Below, piece by piece: positions 15,775 to 22,007 of a stretch of DNA of 27,122 bases (position 1 is the first letter of the stretch; every line of letters begins with the position of its first letter). A model generated the notes under the pieces. The model saw nothing but the letters and a program-made list of their open reading frames with translations. It was not told the DNA's origin and did not search any database. Source of the stretch: an uncultured Clostridia bacterium (lineage in GTDB: Bacteria > Bacillota > Clostridia > Christensenellales > UBA1242); assembly GCA_944349915.1 (NCBI GenBank), contig CALVNU010000004.1:1-27122 (forward strand), in the 5' to 3' direction. The position numbers were made by a program, and so were the translations under genes.

Positions 15775-16293
15775 ATGGACCAAGAAAGAATTGCAGATTT
15801 TATTGATTACTTTAAAGAAAATTATTCTATAACACAGTATAAAAAAGGGGAGAGGCTTACAGAAGAAGACAAACTGTTTTTACTGGGTGCTCTTTCCGAT
15901 TTATGTGGAGCGGAAAATAAAACCGAATATGATTATATTGAAGATATTAAGGCTCAAAATAAATACAAAGATTATTTTAATATAACCACAAAAGCCTCAA
16001 ATAAAGACCTTAATCCAATCCTTGCCGATGCGATTGAAAAATTTTTTGATGCCGATGTAAAGAAAAAAAGCGGAATTGAATATTCCGACAGAAAACAGGC
16101 CCTTGCGTCGGAAGGCGAACTTTTTAATGAAGAGACGATTCAAGGTTTGTGTGCTATGAAGGGCTTTAACGAACAAGACATTAAAAAACTTCTTGCATCA
16201 AAACTTGAGGAGCACATTCGAAACAAAATGGAATATTTTAAAATGGCAATGCAAAACATGCACAGCCTTTATTGTTATGCTGTTGAAAAATGA
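15775..16293 (+). CDS. Hypothetical helical cytoplasmic protein
   Basis: This 172-residue protein starts at the ATG at 15775, chosen because AAAGGAAAG (15761-15769) precedes it and the promoter -10 lies at 15727-15732; longer versions would begin before the transcript. The protein is charged, predicted mostly helical and has no signal peptide, membrane segment or cysteine motif. Features visible are LTEEDKLFLLGALSDLCG near residues 28-45 and a basic-acidic helical end (LLASKLEEHIRNKMEYFKMA). I do not recognise a family. It stands alone between a divergent membrane-protein gene and the L13/S9 operon, which has its own promoter. Confidence 0.7.
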   Translation: MDQERIADFIDYFKENYSITQYKKGERLTEEDKLFLLGALSDLCGAENKTEYDYIEDIKAQNKYKDYFNITTKASNKDLNPILADAIEKFFDADVKKKSGIEYSDRKQALASEGELFNEETIQGLCAMKGFNEQDIKKLLASKLEEHIRNKMEYFKMAMQNMHSLYCYAVEK

Positions 16294-16370
16294 TTATAGG
16301 GCAAATAAGTTAAAAATGATTATAAGTCTTTAAAAATAAGAAAATAATTTAAAAAATTGCTAAAAAATAC

Positions 16371-16399
16371 TTGACAATATTGTAAAGTTTATATAAAAT
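16371..16399 (+). promoter_or_regulatory. Promoter of rplM-rpsI
   Basis: A perfect TTGACA (16371-16376) and TAAAAT (16394-16399) are 17 bases apart. The start is predicted near 16406, leaving a leader of about 92 bases. Confidence 0.75.
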
Positions 16400-16403
16400 A
16401 ATA

Positions 16404-16490
16404 AGCGTCTTAAACAATAAGGCGTTTTTTGTCTGTATTAGCCCCACAGCCATAAAATGTGCCAATTTGACAAGACGGAAATTTTGGAGG
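16404..16490 (+). promoter_or_regulatory. L13 leader with attenuator-like alternative hairpins
   Basis: At the very 5' end AGCGTCTT (16404-16411) can pair with AAGGCGTT (16419-16426, two G-U pairs) around a 7-base loop, followed by a T6 run (16425-16430): a terminator shape. The same CGTCTT (16406-16411) is also the perfect complement of AAGACG (16472-16477), just before the ribosome site GGAGG (16486-16490). The two pairings exclude each other. CACA (16445-16448) and TGTG (16458-16461) may form an inner stem. An L13 leader family is known before rplM in low-GC Gram-positives and is thought to give feedback control by the ribosomal protein; position and layout agree, but a covariance match was not run. 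Confidence 0.65.
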
Positions 16491-16497
16491 AAATATA

Positions 16498-16941
16498 ATG
16501 AAAACTTTTATGGCAAAACCAGCGGACATTGAAAGAAAATGGTTCGTTGTTGACGCAACTGGTATCCCTCTTGGCAGAGTGGCTTCTCAAGTTGCAGATA
16601 TCTTAACAGGAAAAAACAAGCCAACTTATACACCACACATTGATAATGGCGATTTTGTTATCGTTTTAAATTCGGACAAAATCGTGCTCACTGGCAAAAA
16701 AGCTGTGGACAAAAAAATTAGATGGCCGACAGGTTATGGGGGAGGACTTGAAGAAGTTGACTATGGCACACTTATGCAAAAAAATTCTCCTAGAGCAGTG
16801 GAAAAGGCAGTTAAAGGAATGCTCCCAAAAACTTCTCTTGGAAGAAAACAAATCACAAGACTTCATGTTTACAAAAATGCAGAACATAACCACCAAGCAC
16901 AAAAACCGGAAATGGTTGAGTTAAAAGGAGCAAGAGACTAA
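16498..16941 (+). CDS. rplM: 50S ribosomal protein L13
   Basis: This 147-residue protein has length and motifs typical of L13: KTFMAKPADIERKWFVVDA at the N-terminus, PLGRVASQVADILTGK, YTPHIDNGDFVIVLN, AVKGMLPKTSLGR and the C-terminal HVYKNAEHNHQAQKPE. L13 binds 23S rRNA early in assembly of the large subunit. GGAGG lies 7 bases upstream of the ATG. Its stop overlaps the rpsI start by one base (TAATG), the usual coupling of this pair. Expression is probably controlled through the leader at 16404-16490. Confidence 0.98.
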   Translation: MKTFMAKPADIERKWFVVDATGIPLGRVASQVADILTGKNKPTYTPHIDNGDFVIVLNSDKIVLTGKKAVDKKIRWPTGYGGGLEEVDYGTLMQKNSPRAVEKAVKGMLPKTSLGRKQITRLHVYKNAEHNHQAQKPEMVELKGARD

Positions 16942-17351
16942 TGGCAGAAAAGAAATCAAACAAAAACAGTCAAATTATCGCAACTGGCAGAAGAAAAAAG
17001 TCAATTGCTAGAGTAAGACTTTTCCCAGGAACTGGTAAATGCACAGTTAATGGTAGAGAAATGGGAGAATATCTTCAAAGAGATACAATGCTTTTGGTTG
17101 CTCGCCAACCATTTGAAATCACTGGAACAGGTGATAAATATGACGCACTTATTCGCGTTGTAGGTGGTGGAATTTCTGGTCAAGCAGGTGCAATTTGCCA
17201 CGGACTTGCTAGAGCACTTGTAAAAGCCAACGAAACTTTTAAGAAAGAACTTAAAACCGCTGGACTTCTTACTCGTGATTCAAGAATGAAAGAAAGAAAG
17301 AAATATGGTCTTAAAAAGGCAAGAAAAGCACCACAATTCTCAAAGAGATAA
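16941..17351 (+). CDS. rpsI: 30S ribosomal protein S9
   Basis: This 136-residue protein has ATGRRKKSIARVRLFPGTGK near the start, GGGISGQAGAICHGLARAL in the middle and the conserved basic tail KKARKAPQFSKR, whose last residues reach the P-site tRNA anticodon stem-loop in the ribosome. The first ten residues (Lys/Asn/Ser-rich) are a small lineage-specific extension. The start overlaps the rplM stop by one base, so there is translational coupling. A strong terminator follows 12 bases after the stop, closing the two-gene operon. Confidence 0.98.
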   Translation: MAEKKSNKNSQIIATGRRKKSIARVRLFPGTGKCTVNGREMGEYLQRDTMLLVARQPFEITGTGDKYDALIRVVGGGISGQAGAICHGLARALVKANETFKKELKTAGLLTRDSRMKERKKYGLKKARKAPQFSKR

Positions 17352-17363
17352 TATCTTCAAGAC

Positions 17364-17387
17364 AGCAGGCAGTTTGCCTGCTTTTTT
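17364..17387 (+). terminator. Terminator of rplM-rpsI
   Basis: AGCAGGCA (17364-17371) and TGCCTGCT (17375-17382) form a perfect 8-bp GC-rich stem with a GTT loop and a T6 tract. Confidence 0.92.
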
Positions 17388-17730
17388 GTTGACAAAAAAC
17401 GATTGTTATAAAAATATAATTTTATATACTAAAAAAATTGTTTTCAAAAAAATGTCTTTATAGAAATATCTGCAAAAAATATTTTGTTAGACCTAAAACT
17501 TTGGATTATCTATAAAGAAAAAACCTGTATGTAAAAGTAGGGCGATAAAAGTGATACATGACTGTGTAAGGCAATTTATGTATATAAAAAACAGAATCCA
17601 AAAGAAGTTGACAGATAAAGTTGTTAAAATATTCTTTGCATAAATTTTGACAAAAAATTCTTTGTAACAGATTTTTTGTAAAATATTCTTTTAAATTTTC
17701 AATCAAATGTTTTTAAAAATGTGGCAATTA
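17388..17730. other. AT-rich intergenic region of about 340 bases, no gene seen
   Basis: The stretch has frequent TTGACA-like boxes (17389, 17608, 17647) without well-placed -10 partners. It has a 9-bp inverted repeat (ACAAAAAAT at 17650-17658, ATTTTTTGT at 17671-17679) and two copies of TAAAATATTCTTT (17625-17637 and 17679-17691). A minus-strand frame of 66 codons (17506-17706) has no ribosome site and a composition typical of translated AT-rich DNA. A small RNA is possible but not supported. Confidence 0.5.
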
Positions 17731-17739
17731 TGATATAAT
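17731..17739 (+). promoter_or_regulatory. Extended -10 promoter placing transcription start at the trxB-like start codon
   Basis: TGA-TATAAT (17731-17739) is a perfect extended -10; the -35 position (17711-17716, TTTTAA) is weak. Seven bases downstream is 17746, the A of the ATG, and there is no purine-rich ribosome site in between. Confidence 0.55.
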
Positions 17740-17745
17740 ATAACT

Positions 17746-18693
17746 ATGGAAAAAAGTAAGAAAAATTTTGACATTATTATTATAGGAGGAGGACCTGCAG
17801 GCATTTCTGCGGGCATTTATGCGTCTCGAGCAGGGCGCTCTGTTTTGATTATTGAAAAGTTTGCTTTAGGCGGACAATTAAATTTGATAGGTCAAATTGA
17901 AAATTATGCAGGTTTTAAATCTATTGACGGCTTTACGCTTGCCAATAACTTTGCTCAACATGCAATGTCTGCAGGTGTGCAAAATGTGAGTGATGAGGTT
18001 GTAAGTTTAAAAAAGACAACCACTGGCTTTGTTGTAGGCACATCAAGCAATATTTATAAAGCCAAGGCCATCATTTTGGCACAAGGATGTCATCCAAGAC
18101 TGTTGAAAATTGAGGGTGAAGATAAGTTTAAAGGCAGAGGGGTAAGTTATTGCGCTCTTTGTGATGGCAATTTCTTTAAAGGAAAAAGCGTTGCCGTGGT
18201 AGGTTCGGGAGACTCCGCATTTTCTGACGCAATTTATCTTGCAAGCATTTGCAAGAAGGTTTATGTGCTTACAAAAGAGGTTTTAAAATTGCATAATTAT
18301 TCAAAAGATGAACTTGACAATAAAAAGAATGTTAAAATTTTAAAAGGGGCAATCTCGAAAAAGATTATAGGCTCTAATAAAGTTGAAAATCTTGAATATC
18401 AAATGAATGGCAAACTGCACAAAATTGCTGTTGATGCTGTTTTTGTTGCAATTGGCAGAATTCCTGACACCGACATGCTAAAAGGGCTTGTAGAACTTGA
18501 CGCAAATGGTTATGTTATTGCCGATGATAATATGTCATCTTCACTTGAAGGAGTTTTTGTTTGTGGTGATGTAAGGCAGGGCAGTTTAAGGCAAATTGCA
18601 ACTGCTGTTGGTGAAGGAGCAATTGCAGGAACAAATGCAAGTAAATATGTTTTAAAACTTAAGGCTAAAAAATCTAAATCAAGCAACAGTTGA
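17746..18693 (+). CDS. trxB: Thioredoxin reductase-like flavoprotein
   Basis: This 315-residue protein is the normal TrxB length. FAD site: IIIGGGPAGISAGIYASRAG (11-30) and VFVCGDVRQ (270-278). The redox motif C136-A-L-C139-D-G corresponds to CATCDG. The second dinucleotide motif VVGSGDSA (151-158) is kept. The following HRRxxxR motif that binds the NADPH 2'-phosphate is replaced: the expected place reads VLTKEVLKLHN (174-184). TrxB passes electrons to thioredoxin in the cytoplasm. The altered site suggests a donor other than NADPH, such as NADH or ferredoxin, as in ferredoxin-dependent flavin thioredoxin reductases of clostridia. The C-terminus is a Lys/Ser-rich tail. It is monocistronic, with a shared terminator downstream. 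No ribosome site is visible, so it is probably leaderless. Confidence 0.88.
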   Translation: MEKSKKNFDIIIIGGGPAGISAGIYASRAGRSVLIIEKFALGGQLNLIGQIENYAGFKSIDGFTLANNFAQHAMSAGVQNVSDEVVSLKKTTTGFVVGTSSNIYKAKAIILAQGCHPRLLKIEGEDKFKGRGVSYCALCDGNFFKGKSVAVVGSGDSAFSDAIYLASICKKVYVLTKEVLKLHNYSKDELDNKKNVKILKGAISKKIIGSNKVENLEYQMNGKLHKIAVDAVFVAIGRIPDTDMLKGLVELDANGYVIADDNMSSSLEGVFVCGDVRQGSLRQIATAVGEGAIAGTNASKYVLKLKAKKSKSSNS

Positions 18694-18761
18694 TTTTGTT
18701 ATGTTTGATATAATAAATTTCTTAATGTTGCCGTGCTTTGTCAATCAAGTTTACAAAAAAA

Positions 18762-18805
18762 GCCTAAAACCAGTTTTTTTAGCAATCAAGTTTCTGGGTT
18801 TAGGC
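18762..18805. terminator. Bidirectional terminator between trxB-like gene and degV
   Basis: GCCTAAAACCAG (18762-18773) pairs with CTGGGTTTAGGC (18794-18805), 11 of 12 pairs, around a 20-base loop. An A run precedes and a T run follows. The copies of CAATCAAGTTT at 18742-18752 and 18783-18793 are an additional 11-bp direct repeat. Confidence 0.75.
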
Positions 18806-18880
18806 ATTTTTAGTTTTTAATATTTGCTTTTGTGCGCTCTGTAAATTCATCTAAATTTTAAAATTGCAAAAACAGTTTGT

Positions 18881-19711
18881 TTACATACAGATAATCACGC
18901 CTTTTTCAAGGGCATAATATGAGCAAAGGCCTTTAGTTGGCACAATTCTTATTTCTTTAAAGTTGTATTTTTTTTCAACTTCCGTCTTTATCATAGCAAC
19001 TTCTTCGTCGGCAAAGCAGTGAGAAATGATAAGAATTCTATCTTTGATATCTTTGATTTTTTCACCTATCATTTGCACCATTTTCATGATTGCATTTTTT
19101 ATTCCAACAGTTTTCTTTGCAATTTTGATTTCGCCATTGTCGGCAACGCAAATAGGGCGAATTACAAGAGTTGAAGCAATAAGACCGGCAATCTTGCTCA
19201 TGCGACCATTATTGACAAGGTTATCAAATTTTTGCAAAATGAAAAACAATTCTTTTTCATCACGAAATTTTTCAATTTCTTGGCAGATGGTTTGATAATC
19301 TTTTCCGCTTTCAATCAGTTCAATCAACTTGTCAACAATCAAAATTTCTGTGCCAGAAACTGCTTTTGAGTCGATAACGCAAACATTTTCTGGTTTGCTG
19401 TAAGAGTTTTTTGCAACAATGGCAGAGTTGTAACAACCAGACAGTTTTGCGGTTATTGTTACAACAAAATTATATTCTGCATTGTCAAACAAGTCCAAAA
19501 AACTTTGTGGAGCAGGGCAGGCACTTGAAGATTTTTTTGCCTTTTTCATTTCTTCAAGCATTTCAAGGCAATTTATATTGTCATCATCAACAAATTCTTT
19601 TTCGCCAACATTGATGATAAGTGGGACAACTGCAAATCCAATCTCTTTTTTATCTTTTAAGTAATCGCTTTTAAGTTCACTGCAACTATCAACGATAATT
19701 TGAAATTTCAT
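18881..19711 (-). CDS. DegV family fatty-acid-binding protein
   Basis: This protein has 276 residues from the ATG at 19711, chosen over an upstream ATG at 19846 because AAAGGAG precedes it and the promoter lies between the two. Family motifs are IIVDSCSEL at the N-terminus, ACPAPQSFLDLF (the usual TSQPSP region), TAKLSGCYNSA (SSxLSGTYQSA), VIDSKAVSGTE, and LVNNGRMSKIAGLIASTLVI followed by RPICVADNGEI. DegV/FakB proteins hold a fatty acid in a deep cleft and, with FakA kinase, feed exogenous fatty acids into phospholipid synthesis. Several DegV paralogues usually exist per genome, and no FakA gene is near. Dimer and membrane contacts cannot be judged here. It lies downstream of the polymerase gene but has its own promoter. 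Confidence 0.9.
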   Translation of the reverse strand: MKFQIIVDSCSELKSDYLKDKKEIGFAVVPLIINVGEKEFVDDDNINCLEMLEEMKKAKKSSSACPAPQSFLDLFDNAEYNFVVTITAKLSGCYNSAIVAKNSYSKPENVCVIDSKAVSGTEILIVDKLIELIESGKDYQTICQEIEKFRDEKELFFILQKFDNLVNNGRMSKIAGLIASTLVIRPICVADNGEIKIAKKTVGIKNAIMKMVQMIGEKIKDIKDRILIISHCFADEEVAMIKTEVEKKYNFKEIRIVPTKGLCSYYALEKGVIICM

Positions 19712-19729
19712 ATTAACTCCTTTATTTAC

Positions 19730-19750
19730 ACAGCGCACATTTGACGCTGT
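19730..19750 (-). promoter_or_regulatory. Inverted repeat in the degV leader
   Basis: ACAGCG (19730-19735) and CGCTGT (19745-19750) form a 6-bp GC-rich inverted repeat with a 9-base spacer, between the transcription start (near 19763) and the ribosome site. It may be an operator or an RNA hairpin; function unknown. Confidence 0.3.
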
Positions 19751-19769
19751 AATATTCACATTCAATGAT

Positions 19770-19797
19770 ATTATACTATATTCTAATGAAAAATCAA
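19770..19797 (-). promoter_or_regulatory. Promoter of degV
   Basis: On the minus strand TTGATT (19792-19797) and TATAAT (19770-19775) are 16 bases apart, with the start near 19763. Confidence 0.5.
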
Positions 19798-19865
19798 AAC
19801 AAATTATCACAAAAACTAAATTCTTTTGTCTTTTATTTTCGTTCAATATATTTTTTTTATTTTAA

Positions 19866-21053
19866 CTATTCTTGTGGGTGAGAACTTTTATTGATAAATG
19901 TTGCCATATTTGATGCAAGGGTGATTTTTCCATATTTTTGATTGATTTTTTCGACCACTGCCGAAAAGTCTTTTTTGTTGTCAAACATTGAAAGTTGACA
20001 AACATTTGCACTGGTCAAATTTGATGCTCGCAGTCTAATTGCTCTTATCGGAAAATCATAATTCCAAATTTTGTCTGCAATTTCCATGCTTTGTTTCGCC
20101 AAAATTTTTACAGAATTTGTAGGAGAAATTTTCATGCTTTTGTGCACTTTTTGCAGTTTGCTTGTCTTGATGGCCAAGGAAATTGTGCCCGCCATAACTT
20201 GATGTTTTATAAGTCTTGCAGACACTTTTTCTGCCAAAAAATATACAACCTTTTCGATATCGTTGCGCTTTATAATATCTATAATTGTTGTTGTTCCATT
20301 TCCTATGCTTTTAGGTGGTGGAAGGGTATAATAATTTGCAACCTTATCAACATTTTTGCCGAGAAGTGCATCTTTTAGCCTTGTTCCATTTATTCCCATA
20401 AGATGTGTCAAATAGTCATCTTCAAGCATAACAAAATCGCCAATAGTTTTGACTTCTATGGAAGCGAACTTTTTTTCTAGCCTTTTCCCAATGCCTATAA
20501 TAGAGTTTAATGGCAGGTTGTATGTTATTTTCTTATAATCTTTTTTTGTTATCACGGTGGTGAAGTCTGGCTTTCTTAAATCGGAGCCAAGTTTGGCAAA
20601 AATTTTTGAAAAGGATACTCCAACAGATACTGTAAAACCAAACTGTTGTTTAATTTTTCTTCGCAACTCATCGGCAATTTCTTCACCTGTCATTTTTAAA
20701 TAGGCAAGGCTGTCTGTAACATCAAGCCAGCATTCGTCAAGACCTAGAGGTTCCACAAAATCGGTGTAATCAAGATACAACAAATGCAGTTTTTCTGCTA
20801 TTTCTTCATAAAGGCTATAGTGCGGTGGCAGGCAAATTAGGTTAGGGCAAATTGCTAGGGCGCTTCCTATAACCTGTCCGGTTGCAACTCCATAACTTTT
20901 TGCAATTTCATTTTTTGCAAGTATAATGCCTGTTCTCTTTTTAGGATTGCCGGTAACCGCAACAGGTTTGTCTTTAAGTTCGGGTCGGGTTGCGCACTCT
21001 ACCGATGCAAAAAAATTGTTGACATCTGAATGTAAAATAACCCGCTCTTTCAT
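19866..21053 (-). CDS. dinB: Y-family DNA polymerase IV
   Basis: This 395-residue protein carries the Y-family catalytic acids: D10 in ILHSDVNNFFASVE and D106-E107 in PLGLDECWLDVT. F15 is the steric gate that excludes ribonucleotides. YGVATGQVIGSA, FTVSVGVSFSKIFAKLGSDL and the helix-hairpin-helix region IIGIGKRLEKKFASIEVKTI follow in the usual order, then the little finger domain. QLSMF near residue 365 is a sliding-clamp binding motif. The enzyme copies past DNA lesions with low fidelity. The start is set by AAAGGAGG about 10 bases upstream. The divergent gene begins 50 bases away, and its promoter overlaps this gene's ribosome site region. No LexA box was recognised. Confidence 0.92.
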   Translation of the reverse strand: MKERVILHSDVNNFFASVECATRPELKDKPVAVTGNPKKRTGIILAKNEIAKSYGVATGQVIGSALAICPNLICLPPHYSLYEEIAEKLHLLYLDYTDFVEPLGLDECWLDVTDSLAYLKMTGEEIADELRRKIKQQFGFTVSVGVSFSKIFAKLGSDLRKPDFTTVITKKDYKKITYNLPLNSIIGIGKRLEKKFASIEVKTIGDFVMLEDDYLTHLMGINGTRLKDALLGKNVDKVANYYTLPPPKSIGNGTTTIIDIIKRNDIEKVVYFLAEKVSARLIKHQVMAGTISLAIKTSKLQKVHKSMKISPTNSVKILAKQSMEIADKIWNYDFPIRAIRLRASNLTSANVCQLSMFDNKKDFSAVVEKINQKYGKITLASNMATFINKSSHPQE

Positions 21054-21083
21054 TTGCTTTTGACCTCCTTTTTATTGTATAAT
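21054..21083 (+). promoter_or_regulatory. Promoter of the amidohydrolase-like/tex/mcs operon
   Basis: TTGCTT (21054-21059) and TATAAT (21078-21083) are 18 bases apart. The start near 21090 leaves a leader of about 14 bases with AAGAAGG as ribosome site. No CIRCE element or CtsR heptad pair was seen here. Confidence 0.5.
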
Positions 21084-21103
21084 TGCCTTAAAGAAGGTTT
21101 TTT

Positions 21104-21982
21104 ATGACAAATCAAACTTTAAAATTTGACAATTTCTATTGCGACCCTAGCGGACTTACAAAAGGTTGTCAACCATTAAAATTTTGGGGAAAAGATGAAC
21201 TTTTGCTCTTGTATGAGTTTGTTGTCGCAAAAAATGTTATGGCGGGAGTTAAACAGTTGTGGCTTGTTAATGAGGCAATGCTTGACCTTTCCGAACTTGC
21301 AAAAAAATACAATATTGTTATCAAAAGCATTGTTAAAGTGGAAAATATTAGCGCCTTGCCTTCCTTTATGCTGGCAGGTGATAAGGTGGTGCTTGAAGTT
21401 GATAATCTTGAGGAGATGAATGATGCACTTGCAACGGAGATTGTGTCAATTTGTGCAAATTTAAACTTGTCAAAACTTGTGCGCTTTGGACAAGACCTCT
21501 ATTCTTTGGGTGCAATTGACAAAAAATTCAATATGCCACCAGAAAGAGTTCTTGAAGAACTGGGATTTCTAGACCGAAAATGTTATCTTTATGGTTGCAA
21601 CTATATAGATAAAGATGCCTTAAGACTGTTTGAAGGATACGATGTGCAATATATTTTTTCACCACTTGATGACGCGGAAAATGGCAGGGGATTTTTAAAC
21701 TTTAAGTTATATGAAGACAAAATTTGCCATCTAGCAACAGGTAAAGGTCAAATTGATATCACTTCAAACGCAAATTTATTAAGACTAACAACAAACAACT
21801 TGCTTTGTTCAAATCAAATGGTAAAGATATATGATTATGGCAAATTATTACCGTATAAAGCACAAGATGAACAGGAGATATTACGCATTTTAGACAGCAA
21901 AATTGTTGTTCCTTGCGAAAATTTTGATTTACTTGAACAAAAAGTTGATAAATTGCTTGCAGGGAAGCGGGAAAAAAATTAA
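21104..21982 (+). CDS. Amidohydrolase/deaminase-like protein lacking metal ligands
   Basis: In this 292-residue protein, residues 125-215 follow the order of the C-terminal half of metal-dependent deaminases (SsnA/MtaD/cytosine deaminase type). VRFGQDLYSLGAID stands where HxxE occurs, PPERVLEELGFL matches the sp-x-x-x-L-x-x-x-G-x-L element, YGCNYIDKDALRLFEGYDVQ the HC...l...d..ll...g.. element, IFSPLDDAENGRGFLNF the P.SN...G.G element and LATGKG the LGTD element. The metal and catalytic residues His, His and Asp are replaced (R127/F128, G164, K214), and no HxH is seen near the N-terminus. It is therefore probably inactive as a hydrolase, perhaps a binding or scaffold protein. It is the first gene of a run with tex, mcsA, mcsB and clpC. 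The family assignment is a pattern match by eye. Confidence 0.55.
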   Translation: MTNQTLKFDNFYCDPSGLTKGCQPLKFWGKDELLLLYEFVVAKNVMAGVKQLWLVNEAMLDLSELAKKYNIVIKSIVKVENISALPSFMLAGDKVVLEVDNLEEMNDALATEIVSICANLNLSKLVRFGQDLYSLGAIDKKFNMPPERVLEELGFLDRKCYLYGCNYIDKDALRLFEGYDVQYIFSPLDDAENGRGFLNFKLYEDKICHLATGKGQIDITSNANLLRLTTNNLLCSNQMVKIYDYGKLLPYKAQDEQEILRILDSKIVVPCENFDLLEQKVDKLLAGKREKN

Positions 21983-22007
21983 AATAAACATAAGGAGAAA
22001 ATAAAAT

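Noticed and set aside
17506..17706. Minus-strand 66-codon frame in the intergenic region before the trxB-like gene
   Set aside because: No ribosome site or promoter; Phe/Tyr/Ile/Leu-rich composition is what AT-rich noncoding DNA gives by chance.
21061..21070. CtsR-like half site (GGTCAAA on the minus strand) before the polymerase gene
   Set aside because: Only one heptad is present and it overlaps the AGGAGG ribosome site; CtsR sites need a tandem pair.
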